Both the position numbers and the translations under genes were made by a program. The notes beneath the pieces are model-generated. The model saw only the letters and a list, made by a program, of their open reading frames with translations, did no database searches and was not told the DNA's origin. From assembly GCA_964522015.1 (NCBI GenBank), contig CAZFST010000002.1:124001-188000 (forward strand): a stretch of 64,000 nucleotides of DNA. The letters are read 5' to 3'. Shown in pieces: positions 9,137-17,590 of the stretch. Source of the DNA: QQWI01 sp964522015 (GTDB lineage Bacteria > Bacillota > Clostridia > Peptostreptococcales > Acidaminobacteraceae). Position 1 is the first letter of the stretch. Each line of letters begins with the position of its first letter.

Positions 9137-9483
9137 CAAGTATTTGTTACTAAACGCACCTCTTCTTCAAAATCATGGAGTTTACGTCTGGTTGCCAATG
9201 TTAGGCAATTCAGATCATTTAAAGATCGGTATTCTGCCGAGACATCGTCAAAATTATAGAGCCATTGCTGTTGAATTTCCCAACATTCATCCTTGGTAAT
9301 ATGCTGAACCATTGCGAATGGAAAATTAAACATGAGAATTCTATTTCTGATTGAGGAAACATAGCTTAAAGCTTCATTGAGGCCCTCGCAACGCTTCACC
9401 ACCCGGTGGTCAATCTCCTGAGAAACTGCATCCTGAATGCGCAGTTCGCTATCAATTCTAAACAGTGTTACTAAATACACCAC
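9136..9483 (-). CDS. Hypothetical protein
   Basis: 115 residues if it starts at GTG 9483, which has TGGGGGGA upstream; a TTG start 36 bases further out is also open. Mostly predicted helical and rich in charged residues (DFEEEVRLV at the C-terminus), without signal peptide or membrane segment. No family recognised. A dedicated terminator and a plausible ribosome site support a real gene. Confidence 0.5.
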   Translation of the reverse strand: MVYLVTLFRIDSELRIQDAVSQEIDHRVVKRCEGLNEALSYVSSIRNRILMFNFPFAMVQHITKDECWEIQQQWLYNFDDVSAEYRSLNDLNCLTLATRRKLHDFEEEVRLVTNT

Positions 9484-9744
9484 AATATCCCCCCAACTCT
9501 TGCAAACTTTAATAGGCAACTTTTCTCACCGAAAGTAAACCTTGATTCCTAAAAATCAAAATAAACGATATTCGTTATATTGTAACATGACATGCTCAAC
9601 TAATGGATTACAGTAGTATTAAGTTTCCCGTACATCACCCTTTATTCATTACTGTTTTGGAGATTAATTTCATCATAGAATTTTACAGGTTTCGTGGTTA
9701 ACCATTGAATTTTACTTTTCTTCTTAATACCCAACAAGTATCAA

Positions 9745-9773
9745 TTGACGCATAATTATTTCTGACGTATAAT
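9745..9773 (+). promoter_or_regulatory. Sigma-A promoter of gpx-ohrR
   Basis: TTGACG, a 17-base spacer and TATAAT. The expected transcription start falls at the edge of the palindromic operator directly downstream. The remainder of the 9484-9818 intergenic stretch is AT-rich with nothing else recognisable. Confidence 0.85.
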
Positions 9774-9779
9774 GACGGT

Positions 9780-9801
9780 GTACAACAAAGTTGTGCACAA
9801 C
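9780..9801 (+). promoter_or_regulatory. OhrR-type operator upstream of gpx
   Basis: Three alternating half-sites: ACAAC-aaa-GTTGT-gc-ACAAC. The last two form a perfect 12-bp palindrome, GTTGTGCACAAC. Bacillus subtilis OhrR binds related tandem ACAAT/ATTGT-type repeats. The site covers the predicted start of transcription, so OhrR binding should block it until the repressor is oxidised. Confidence 0.75.
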
Positions 9802-9818
9802 ATATAAGGAGAATACCT

Positions 9819-10295
9819 ATGAACTTCTATGACTATCATGCCGTAAACAGCTTTGAAAAAGACGTCCCCATGAGCGATTATAAAGGTAAAGTCATTGTAG
9901 TGGTCAATACAGCAAGCAAATGCGGCTTAACGCCTCAGTTCGAGGGACTTGAAAAGCTGTATAAAGCACACAAAGACCAAGGTCTTGTCATTCTCGGATT
10001 TCCATGCAACCAATTTGCAGAGCAAGAACCTGGATCACAGGAAGAAATTGTTCACTTTTGTCAATTGAACTATGGGGTCACATTTGAGATATTCGAAAAA
10101 ATCGATGTCAAAGGCGAAGCTATCCATCCCTTATTTGCTTATCTCACCAATGAGAAAAAGGGGCTCCTTGGTCTCTCAGAGATCAAGTGGAACTTTACAA
10201 AATTCCTGATTGATCGAGAAGGAAACGTGGTTAAAAGATTTGCACCGACTGATTCCCCAGAATCCATGGAAAAATCAATCAAAAAATTACTCTAA
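9819..10295 (+). CDS. Glutathione peroxidase family thiol peroxidase
   Basis: 158 residues, close to the usual length. The catalytic tetrad of the GPx family is visible: Cys35 (NTASKCGLT), Gln65 (FPCNQF), and Trp124-Asn125 (KWNFTKF). The peroxidatic residue is cysteine, not selenocysteine. Bacterial Cys-GPx enzymes usually use thioredoxin rather than glutathione, with the second cysteine (here probably Cys63 or Cys81) resolving the oxidised form. Start ATG 9819 has AAGGAG upstream. It sits behind an OhrR operator and nine bases before the ohrR gene, so it replaces ohr as the organic-peroxide effector. Confidence 0.95.
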   Translation: MNFYDYHAVNSFEKDVPMSDYKGKVIVVVNTASKCGLTPQFEGLEKLYKAHKDQGLVILGFPCNQFAEQEPGSQEEIVHFCQLNYGVTFEIFEKIDVKGEAIHPLFAYLTNEKKGLLGLSEIKWNFTKFLIDREGNVVKRFAPTDSPESMEKSIKKLL

Positions 10296-10304
10296 AAGTA
10301 GGTT

Positions 10305-10739
10305 ATGATGATGAACGATGCTCATTTAAAATTGGATAATCAACTTTGTTTTGCACTGTATAGTGCCAACCGGTACGTTACAAAGCTCTATACCCCTTTG
10401 CTCAAGCCCTTTGGCCTAACCTACCCTCAGTACTTAGTGATGCTTGTTCTTTTTGAACATCAGACCCTCTTTATTAAAGACCTTGGGGAAAAATTACAAC
10501 TTGAAACGGGGACCCTGACACCGCTTTTGAAGCGGATGGCCTCCTCTGGGCTACTTGTGCGGGAACGGCAAACAGATGATGAGCGCAAAGTCGCCATCTC
10601 CCTCACAGAAAAAGGACTTGCACTTAAAAGTTCTTTAAGTGAAGTCCCTAAGGCTTTGTTACAATCATATCCTGCTGATTATGGCGACCTGGAAAAACTA
10701 CGAGACCAACTGAAAGCACTGGCTAGTAAGGGTCATTAG
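10305..10739 (+). CDS. ohrR: OhrR, MarR-family organic peroxide repressor
   Basis: 144 residues. The N-terminal LDNQLCFALYSANRYVTKLY is almost that of Bacillus subtilis OhrR, and the redox sensor Cys15 is at the same place. The winged helix (about 50-110) contains LETGTLTPLLKRM and the DERKV wing. Tyrosines that hydrogen-bond Cys15 in the known structure are conserved (YVTKLY, YPQY). It represses its own gpx-ohrR operon until Cys15 is oxidised by organic hydroperoxides. The first of three tandem ATG codons is used here; a shift by one or two codons is possible. Confidence 0.95.
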   Translation: MMMNDAHLKLDNQLCFALYSANRYVTKLYTPLLKPFGLTYPQYLVMLVLFEHQTLFIKDLGEKLQLETGTLTPLLKRMASSGLLVRERQTDDERKVAISLTEKGLALKSSLSEVPKALLQSYPADYGDLEKLRDQLKALASKGH

Positions 10740-10912
10740 AACTGAATTTGAGTGAAAAATGTCAAACACCACAAACCAATTTTACCACCAACCAACACAC
10801 CAAATATCCCTAGTACACCAGCAAAAACCACCGGTGCCGGAGCAGGCAACTTCAGTTTTTTAAAGACTAATCCAAGGACAATACCTGCTACTAACGCCTG
10901 CAACCATTCCAT
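10736..10912 (-). CDS. XapX-like small membrane protein
   Basis: 58 residues, found by reading the minus strand of the ohrR-speD interval. It has two short hydrophobic segments (about 5-17 and 28-50) around KLKLPAPAPVVFAGVLGIFG, the lysine-plus-Pro/Ala/Gly pattern of XapX/DUF1427 proteins. Start ATG 10912 has GAGGTG upstream. Its stop overlaps the ohrR stop by four bases. It is a tandem paralogue of the next gene and carries a longer C-terminal tail. Function of the family is unknown. Confidence 0.65.
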   Translation of the reverse strand: MEWLQALVAGIVLGLVFKKLKLPAPAPVVFAGVLGIFGVLVGGKIGLWCLTFFTQIQF

Positions 10913-10924
10913 TTCAACACCTCA

Positions 10925-11080
10925 CTAAGCTTTCAGTAGAATTGAACCTATAAAAACACCTAAGATACCCATCACACCACCGATTGTCGGCGGGGCTGGA
11001 AGGGGAAAACCAAAGACTGTAAAGACTGCACCCACTACAATTCCTGCTACAAAGGCCGTAGCCCATTCTTTAAACTTCAT
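10925..11080 (-). CDS. XapX-like small membrane protein
   Basis: 51 residues with two membrane segments and the XapX core GFPLPAPPTIGGVMGILGVF. Start ATG 11080 is preceded by GCGGTGACATC, a weak ribosome site. It lies 12 bases upstream of its paralogue, so the two form a small operon and may hetero-oligomerise in the membrane. Function unknown. Confidence 0.65.
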   Translation of the reverse strand: MKFKEWATAFVAGIVVGAVFTVFGFPLPAPPTIGGVMGILGVFIGSILLKA

Positions 11081-11238
11081 GATGTCACCGCTTTCAAAAT
11101 TTCGTATGTACTACATGCTAGTAATATCATAATGCACAAAGGGTGAAATATCTTTGTAAATATTATCTACAAAAAAGAGGTTTATATGCTATACGGCATT
11201 TTGTTTTTAGTACTTAACTACAATTCATGACAGAACAA

Positions 11239-11273
11239 AAGCCCTCGTTCCTAAGAACAAGGGCTTATTTTTT
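11239..11273. terminator. Hairpin terminator between xapX-like genes and speD
   Basis: AAGCCCTcGTTC pairs with GAACaAGGGCTT; T-run on the plus side and TTTTG on the minus side. It should end speD transcription. Confidence 0.75.
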
Positions 11274-11288
11274 ATATCTATGGTCAAC

Positions 11289-12140
11289 TTACAAATGCAA
11301 CATTTTGCCTGATGAGATGTTCTTTCCGTAAAATATTTCAAGCATTTCTTTCTTCAAACGCTCTTTAACTTTTTTACGCTCATTGGTCTCAAGGTCCCGC
11401 TTTTTAACCCCAAATAAATAATTATCTAAATCAAAGTCTTTAATCAACATTTTAGTATGGAAAATATTTTCTTGGTAGACGTTGGTGTCAATCATTTGAT
11501 AATTATCTTTAGTTTCTCTGTCCATAAAATTCTGAATGGAATTAATCTTATGATCAATAAAGTGCTTATCGCCGCTGATATCCCGCGTAAACCCACGGAC
11601 ACGGTAATCCGTGTAGATAATATCCGATTGAAAACTGTGAATCAAATAGTTCAGCGCTTTTAGTGGTGAAATCTGTCCACAAGTACTGACATCAATATCC
11701 GCTCTAAATGTGCTGACACCTTTATCTGGGTGATATTCAGGATACGTATGAACGGTTATATGACTTTTGTCTAAATGGGCTACAACGGAATCCACATTGG
11801 GGATTGGTCCTGGTGACTCCGAGATTAAGCTTTCGTCTGGGTGTGATACTGCCCCTTCAGAGACAAGAATGGTAACCGATGCACCTTGGGGATCGTAATC
11901 TTGCTTTGCAATATTGAGAATGTTAGCACCGATAATATCTGCAACATTGGTTAAAATTTCAGTTAAGCGCTGCGCATTATACTCTTCATCAATGTATTCA
12001 ATATAAGCTTGCTTCTGTTCATCATTTAAAGCATAACAGACATCGTAAATATTGAAGCTCAATGTTTTTGTTAAGTTATTGAAGCCATATAGCCTTAATT
12101 TCTTACTTGAATCAATCATTAATTTCGCCCTCGCATTCAT
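11289..12140 (-). CDS. speD: S-adenosylmethionine decarboxylase proenzyme, long (E. coli SpeD) type
   Basis: 283 residues and colinear with E. coli SpeD over nearly its full length ([44 protein letters not shown]). Self-cleavage between Lys125 and Ser126 ([10 protein letters not shown]) creates the pyruvoyl cofactor. The enzyme decarboxylates S-adenosylmethionine to supply aminopropyl groups for spermidine. No spermidine synthase, agmatinase or arginine decarboxylase gene is near, so the pathway is dispersed. Monocistronic, with an AT-rich 258-base leader in which I see no defined element. Confidence 0.97.
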   Translation of the reverse strand: MNARAKLMIDSSKKLRLYGFNNLTKTLSFNIYDVCYALNDEQKQAYIEYIDEEYNAQRLTEILTNVADIIGANILNIAKQDYDPQGASVTILVSEGAVSHPDESLISESPGPIPNVDSVVAHLDKSHITVHTYPEYHPDKGVSTFRADIDVSTCGQISPLKALNYLIHSFQSDIIYTDYRVRGFTRDISGDKHFIDHKINSIQNFMDRETKDNYQMIDTNVYQENIFHTKMLIKDFDLDNYLFGVKKRDLETNERKKVKERLKKEMLEIFYGKNISSGKMLHL

Positions 12141-12398
12141 CCTGTATATAATATATTACTCCCATAAATCAGTTTACATTATATGATTAAACTAATGAAT
12201 AATCAAGTAGAAATTTTATATCATAAATTTAAAGTTTAGTAATACTAAACAATTTAATTGAATATCACACAATTTCAAAGCCCAACCTTAAATTTTCCTT
12301 AAATTTTCACAAAAACCATACACAAATCCAAAAAAAAAGTTAAGCTATAGGTTGCGAGTCATAATTATGCCTCCCCTATCTATGAAGAAGGTGTCTAA

Positions 12399-13097
12399 TT
12401 GAAACAAAGAATTTTAATCTGCGAAGATGAACTTGAAATCCGTGAATTATTGCATTTATATCTTGAAAAAGAAAATTTTGATGTGACTAGCGTTCCCGAT
12501 GGTTATAGCTGTGTCAAAACCTTACTCAATGGGGATCAAGATTTCGATTTAGTGCTTTTAGACATCATGATGCCGGGAATGGACGGCTACGAAGCACTCA
12601 GGCGCATACGTATTCACAACAACGTTCCAGTTGTCTTTTTAACTGCATGCCGGGAAGAAGAACAGAAGATTCGTGGCTTGGGGCTGGGGGCCGATGACTA
12701 TGTGCTGAAACCATTTAGCCTAAAAGAGCTGACCTGGCGTATTAAAGCCCAAATCCGTCGTAGCCAACAATATGCCGACTGTCAACGGTCACAACTCATT
12801 ACCTATGGGGATTTATCACTTGATAAAGAAACGAAAATCGTTATGTCAGGCAGTTCTCAATGCCTTCTTAATGCAAAAGAGTATGATATCTTACATTTTT
12901 TTATGACAAATCAAGATAGAGTTGTCACAAAAAAACAACTTTACGAAACCCTCTGGCAAGATCAGTATCATGACGGTGGCAATGCGGTAATGGTACACTT
13001 AAGTCATCTTAGGGAAAAAATCGAACCCAATCCCAAAAGTCCAATTTATATTAAGACGATACGATGTATTGGCTATCGTATGGAGGGTATCAAATGA
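12399..13097 (+). CDS. OmpR-family response regulator
   Basis: 232 residues from a TTG start behind GAAGAAGGTGTC. The receiver domain carries Glu9-Asp10, phosphoacceptor Asp55 (LVLLDIMMPGMDG), FLTAC and the VLKPFSL lysine. The C-terminal winged helix (about 130-230) contains LNAKEYDIL and VMVHLSHLREKIE. It overlaps the following kinase gene by ATGA, so translation is coupled. Targets are not evident. Confidence 0.93.
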   Translation: MKQRILICEDELEIRELLHLYLEKENFDVTSVPDGYSCVKTLLNGDQDFDLVLLDIMMPGMDGYEALRRIRIHNNVPVVFLTACREEEQKIRGLGLGADDYVLKPFSLKELTWRIKAQIRRSQQYADCQRSQLITYGDLSLDKETKIVMSGSSQCLLNAKEYDILHFFMTNQDRVVTKKQLYETLWQDQYHDGGNAVMVHLSHLREKIEPNPKSPIYIKTIRCIGYRMEGIK

Positions 13098-13972
13098 TGA
13101 AACTCAAATCCGTCTATTTTGCCTATACCATCGTGATGGCTTGCTTAATTGCAATTGAAATTCTTCTATTTAAAAATTATCTAGGCATATTCTGCATCAT
13201 TAATCCATTGCTAGTGGCATGTATTTTTTATTATACCCCTAAAGGCCAAACTCGAGGTGTCACTTCTCATGGCCACGGGCAGTCCCAGATTGACGCCCTG
13301 CTTAATCAAATTGACCACGAAGTACAAACACCCATTACAGCATTAAAAGTTTGTCTTGAAACATTCTCAGAGCAGCAACCCCATAACGAGCTCAGCAACC
13401 ATATGAAAAAGAGCTTGGACAGACTCGAATCCATCAATAGCCAATATATCAAACTCCTTTGCTTAAAGACTATCCCATCACACGAAGGGGAGCCCTTGGA
13501 TTTAACCGAAGAGGTGCGCATCTGCATGGTTGACTGTCTAAACTACTTTCAAGCCAACAACACCCAATATGTCATACGAATTCCCGATAAACCCATTCTG
13601 ATTTGGGGCCATAAAAAACTGCTAAGAGAAGCCCTAAGGGACGTGATGAAGCACGCCCTTTGCAATCCAGAGAAAAAGTCACAATACTTTATTTCCCTCA
13701 CTGCTCATAGTAATTCAGTTTCTCTAACCCTTGAAAATCATGGAATTTCACCAAATATTAACCGAGATTTACTAGCACAGCAGGTCTTCTCCATCAACCC
13801 CTTTAAACAAAATACGCCCCTGGGCCCTACAGGCTTGGCATTAGCCCTTTCAAAGTCAATCATTGAACAACACAAGGGCCTGATCGATTATCAGTACTGT
13901 GGTTCTAAAACCACCCGATATCACATTACCTTGCCAACTTTAAACAACTCCCTATTAAATTATCCTATTTAG
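13094..13972 (+). CDS. Histidine kinase with degenerate ATP-binding domain
   Basis: 292 residues from ATG 13094 behind GGAGGG. Two membrane helices (about 8-26 and 29-47) with almost no loop, so sensing is probably intramembrane. The HisKA motif IDHEVQTPIT gives phosphoacceptor His75. The catalytic domain is eroded: the N-box reads LREALRDVMKHAL without the usual asparagine pair, the DxGxG box reads LENHGIS, and the G2 box reads GPTGLALALS. ATP binding may be weak or lost, and it may work as a phosphatase or partner of another kinase. It is co-transcribed with the upstream regulator. Confidence 0.85.
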   Translation: MMKLKSVYFAYTIVMACLIAIEILLFKNYLGIFCIINPLLVACIFYYTPKGQTRGVTSHGHGQSQIDALLNQIDHEVQTPITALKVCLETFSEQQPHNELSNHMKKSLDRLESINSQYIKLLCLKTIPSHEGEPLDLTEEVRICMVDCLNYFQANNTQYVIRIPDKPILIWGHKKLLREALRDVMKHALCNPEKKSQYFISLTAHSNSVSLTLENHGISPNINRDLLAQQVFSINPFKQNTPLGPTGLALALSKSIIEQHKGLIDYQYCGSKTTRYHITLPTLNNSLLNYPI

Positions 13973-14009
13973 AGCACTAACAAATTACACCATTTAAATG
14001 ACTAAAAAA

Positions 14010-14061
14010 GCACCTGCAAAGGATCTGACACAAACGTCAAATTCTTTGCAGGTGCCTTTTT
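14010..14061 (+). terminator. Terminator of the 12399-13972 two-component operon
   Basis: 12-bp stem GCACCTGCAAAG/CTTTGCAGGTGC, an inner TGAC/GTCA mini-stem, then CTTTTTAA. Confidence 0.9.
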
Positions 14062-14087
14062 AACAATTGGTTTAAAAACTGAAAAAA

Positions 14088-14180
14088 GAGAAAAAAAAGA
14101 GAAACCTTATGAGGTTTCTAAATTGAGGAGAGCTAATTTCGCTGGGCTTTGTCAAAATAATGACAAACCAACGAAACAAC
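14088..14180 (-). ncRNA. Candidate small regulatory RNA with C-rich anti-SD loop
   Basis: On the minus strand an extended -10 promoter (TGC-TATGAT, 14187-14195) leads into about 93 bases with no usable ORF. The RNA would begin with a long hairpin in which TTTCGTTGG...TTTGTC pairs with GACAAA...CCAGCGAAA (14128-14175). A single-stranded CTCTCCTC follows, complementary to a Shine-Dalgarno sequence. The end is a terminator, GAAACCTCATAAGGTTTC plus TCTTTTTTTT. This promoter-hairpin-CU loop-terminator order is typical of Firmicute trans-acting sRNAs. The terminator alone could instead serve the membrane-protein gene upstream. Confidence 0.5.
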
Positions 14181-14305
14181 ACTTATATCATAGCATAATT
14201 CTAAAATAGTTAAAGGGTTTCGGGGGATTTGAATCCTTAAAAAACAGTGAATTAAGTATGAATTTGCCGAATTTTCGTCACAAATATGGTTTGGGTGTCA
14301 AACCA

Positions 14306-14764
14306 TCACTTGATCCGTCGTATAGGAATCGCTTTTGTATTTTCAAGGTATGCTACCAGTTGTTCCATGGATTCGTAACCTTCTATAGATGTCTGACAAG
14401 ATGCTGTCTCAATTTTAAGCCGCTTAATCTTGCCATTTGAGGACTCAATCACTTGAACCCCTTCAATTTCTTTAATGAATATCAAGTCTTTTTTTCGATC
14501 CCGCACTTGTAGCAAATGCTCTGAAGACAACTCAATTCGATATTTTCTCAATGCGTTTATGGTGATTTTCCCTTCGTAATAGGTTACAAAAATCGCCACT
14601 AGCATCAAGATTGTCGCCAAAAGGGTGACAACATCGTCAAAAGTAACATTCATTGACCTAATAATCACAAAGGTCAATATGGGCATTGCAATGGAAATCA
14701 ACATAAAAGCTAATTTTGTTTTACGAATTCTATGTTCTGCATAAAGAAATATTCTTCCAGGCAT
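14306..14764 (-). CDS. Small membrane protein with PH-like cytoplasmic domain
   Basis: 152 residues from ATG 14764 (GTGAGG five bases upstream; ATG codons at 14767 and 14785 are alternatives). Two membrane helices lie at about 17-60 (KLAFMLISIAMPILTFVII and VVTLLATILMLVAIFVTYY). A C-terminal domain of ~80 residues (YRIELSSEHLLQVRDRKKDL onward) has the beta-strand pattern of bacterial PH-like (bPH/YdbT) domains. Function unknown. It stands alone, with tandem 13-base repeats about 150 bases upstream. Confidence 0.6.
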   Translation of the reverse strand: MPGRIFLYAEHRIRKTKLAFMLISIAMPILTFVIIRSMNVTFDDVVTLLATILMLVAIFVTYYEGKITINALRKYRIELSSEHLLQVRDRKKDLIFIKEIEGVQVIESSNGKIKRLKIETASCQTSIEGYESMEQLVAYLENTKAIPIRRIK

Positions 14765-14912
14765 CATATCCTCACTTCTTATCATTGATATACTAACTTT
14801 ACACTAGCCGATTCTGAACGGGTCATATCTATTGAGTGGTATCTTAATCTGATAACTTACTCATACTATCACAAGTTTTCAATTTCGCAAGCATATCAAA
14901 GTCGACTTTTTG

Positions 14913-14947
14913 GTAACATCTTAAAGCGACATTCGTAACATCTTAAA
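14913..14947. repeat. Direct repeat GTAACATCTTAAA x2
   Basis: Two identical 13-base copies (14913-14925 and 14935-14947) spaced 22 bases start to start, two turns of the helix. This is the geometry of OmpR/PhoB-type regulator sites. It lies in the 389-base interval between glgP and the membrane protein, upstream of the latter. Apart from these repeats and the glgP terminator, the interval is AT-rich with no gene. Confidence 0.5.
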
Positions 14948-15069
14948 CCCTTGGTATTACTAACTTTCAAAGATAATTAACCCTGTGCGCATTTAAATAT
15001 TACGATAACATAAATAATGTCGCTGTAGCAAATTCATACTTTTTTCATAAAGTCCGTCTTTTCAAAACA

Positions 15070-15100
15070 AAAGCGCCTAGGTGATTAACCTAGGCGCTTT
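15070..15100 (-). terminator. Terminator of glgP
   Basis: 12-bp perfect stem AAAGCGCCTAGG/CCTAGGCGCTTT around TTAATCA; on the minus strand TTTTGTTTTG follows. Confidence 0.85.
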
Positions 15101-15153
15101 ACTTAGTCAATTAAGATTGGTGATTGATGAAAGGTGATTGTCGGTTAGTGATT

Positions 15154-17520
15154 TTATAATTTTGAAGATTCCACGTGCCAGATTTCACTTGCATACTCAG
15201 CAATGGTTCTATCACTACTGAATTTACCAGCGCCGCACATATTCATCCAACATTTTTTAGCCCAACCCAATTGGTCCACATAGCTCTTTGCGACACGCTC
15301 ATGAGCTTCACGGTACCCATCAAAATCAGCCAATACAAAATAGTTATCAGCATCGTGCCAAGAAGCACCTTTCATCAGTGCTTCAAATAACTCTTCGTAC
15401 ATGCCAGTATCCCCATCGTCAAAGGAACCATCTACCAGTGCATCGATGACTTTTTTGAGACCCGGAACTTTTTTATACGGCATAGAAGGTGCATAAAGGT
15501 CTTGTAAAGCTTCAATATCTTCTACTTTTAGGCCGAAGATAAAGTTGTTTTCTTCCCCTGCTTCTTCAACGATTTCAACATTGGCCCCATCTAGAGTACC
15601 AATAGTCGGAGTACCATTAAGCATGAATTTCATATTACCAGTACCTGATGCCTCTTTACCAGCTGTTGAAATCTGCTCTGAAAGGTCTGCCGCTGCAAAA
15701 AGACGCTCTGCATAAGAAACACGGTAGTTTTCCACAAAGACAACTTTTAACAAATCACCGATTTCAGGATCTGCATTGACGATTTTCGCAATATCGTTGA
15801 TGAATTTAATGATGCCCTTAGCTCGGAAGTAGCCAGGTGCAGCTTTAGCGCCAAAGATGAAGACTCTAGGTACCCAATCACCCTTAGGATTAGCTTTAAT
15901 GCGGTAGTATAAGTCTAAGATGTGCAAGGCATTGAGGATTTGACGCTTGTATTCGTGGAGACGTTTAATCTGAATATCAAAGATTGCATCTACATTTAAT
16001 TTGATGCCTTCGTGGGCTTCAATGTAGTCTGCCAATTGTTGCTTTTTAAGGCGCTTGATGGCCATAAAACGCTTCAAAATCACTTCGTCGTCTTGGAACT
16101 TTTCAAGTTTTCTCAGTTGATCTAAATCCGTTACCCACTCTTCGTTGCCAAGAAGTTCTGTAATCAAACCACTGAGTTCGCGGTTTGAATAATAGAGCCA
16201 ACGTCTTTGGGTAATACCATTTGTCTTGTTGACAAACTTCTCGGGGAATTGGCGGTACCAGTGATTTAGCTCAGAGTCAATCAAAATTTTAGTGTGCAGT
16301 GCGGCTACGCCATTGACCCGGCTTGAACCGTAAATTGAAAGCCATGCCATTTTGATATAGCCGTGATCGATGATTTTATACTCTAATACTTCAACTTTAT
16401 CAAGGCCTTTTTCAGTGAGATAAGCAATCAGATGGGTATCGATTTTTTTGATGATTTTAACAATTCCAGGAAGAATACTGTCATACAACTCTACCTGCCA
16501 AGCTTCTAGGGCTTCTGCTAAGATAGTATGGTTCGTATAGTCGCAGGTTTGTTGTGTAATACTAAGTGCCTTATCAAAAGCAACACCCTCAGCCATTAAC
16601 AGGCGAATTAGTTCTGGTACAGCAACCGCTGGATGGGTGTCATTGAGCTGAAGACTATGGTATTGGTGAAAAGCATCAACAGGACGGCCCATGGCTTTGT
16701 GTTTTTTCATCATATCTTGAAGTGACGCAGAGACAAAGAAATACTGCTGTTTGATTCGAAGTAATTTACCCTCTTTTGTATCGTCGTTTGGATACAGTAC
16801 GCGGGAAATATCTTCTGCTCTATTTTTTTCAGCAACAGCCTTATCATAATGCTGGTGATTAAAGGCTTCAAAGTCAAAAGCACTGACTGGTTCTGCTTGC
16901 CAAAGTCTTAGTGTGTTAATATTTTTTGTACCAAATCCGATAATTGGCATGTCATATGGCACTGCCACAACCGTCATATCTTCAAAGGTCACCGTAATGG
17001 CCTCTTCAGGCTTTCTCACTGTCCAAGGATCACCGTGGCTCATCCAATCATCCGGCTGTTCTCTTTGAAAACCATCTTCAAAGTGTTGCTTAAACAAACC
17101 ATATTTGTACTTGATGCCGTACCCTGTTACCGGCAGGTTTAAAGTGGCACATGAATCCAAGAAACATGCCGCTAGACGGCCCAAACCACCATTACCTAAG
17201 CCAGCATCGTATTCTTGATCCTCAAGAACATTTAAATCAATACCTTGCTCTGCAAGCATTGCCTTAACACCGTCAAGCTCACCTAAGTTGATTAAATTAT
17301 TACCCAGTGCCCGGCCCATCAAGAATTCTGCCGACAGGTAAAACGCTTGTTTACCCTCGCTGTATTTGACACTTGTGTCGTACCAGTTTTTTGAAATCTG
17401 GCTCATAATAGCACCAGAGAGCACCTCGTATTGACGTTGCTGATCAAGCTTATTAAAAGGCTTGGTGTATTCCTTTAAAGAAAGCAGTTCCATTGCCCCT
17501 TGCAGTTCTATTCTATCCAT
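15154..17520 (-). CDS. glgP: Glycogen/maltodextrin phosphorylase
   Basis: 788 residues, a full-length GT35 phosphorylase. It splits alpha-1,4-glucan ends with phosphate to release glucose-1-phosphate. Visible motifs: YLSAEFLMGRALGNNL near the N-terminus, GNGGLGRLAACF, LNDTHPA, RIHEYKRQ-like KRLHEYKRQ, and the PLP site EASGTGNMKF with Lys631 as Schiff-base lysine. Start ATG 17520 has AGAGGAG upstream. No glgB, glgC or malQ gene is adjacent, which is unusual for a glgP and suggests independent control. Confidence 0.97.
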   Translation of the reverse strand: MDRIELQGAMELLSLKEYTKPFNKLDQQRQYEVLSGAIMSQISKNWYDTSVKYSEGKQAFYLSAEFLMGRALGNNLINLGELDGVKAMLAEQGIDLNVLEDQEYDAGLGNGGLGRLAACFLDSCATLNLPVTGYGIKYKYGLFKQHFEDGFQREQPDDWMSHGDPWTVRKPEEAITVTFEDMTVVAVPYDMPIIGFGTKNINTLRLWQAEPVSAFDFEAFNHQHYDKAVAEKNRAEDISRVLYPNDDTKEGKLLRIKQQYFFVSASLQDMMKKHKAMGRPVDAFHQYHSLQLNDTHPAVAVPELIRLLMAEGVAFDKALSITQQTCDYTNHTILAEALEAWQVELYDSILPGIVKIIKKIDTHLIAYLTEKGLDKVEVLEYKIIDHGYIKMAWLSIYGSSRVNGVAALHTKILIDSELNHWYRQFPEKFVNKTNGITQRRWLYYSNRELSGLITELLGNEEWVTDLDQLRKLEKFQDDEVILKRFMAIKRLKKQQLADYIEAHEGIKLNVDAIFDIQIKRLHEYKRQILNALHILDLYYRIKANPKGDWVPRVFIFGAKAAPGYFRAKGIIKFINDIAKIVNADPEIGDLLKVVFVENYRVSYAERLFAAADLSEQISTAGKEASGTGNMKFMLNGTPTIGTLDGANVEIVEEAGEENNFIFGLKVEDIEALQDLYAPSMPYKKVPGLKKVIDALVDGSFDDGDTGMYEELFEALMKGASWHDADNYFVLADFDGYREAHERVAKSYVDQLGWAKKCWMNMCGAGKFSSDRTIAEYASEIWHVESSKL

Positions 17521-17590
17521 TAAGTTTACTCCTCTATCGTCTATAATTGATTTAACAATAGGTCTACGATATCATGGTTTATGTCTTAAT

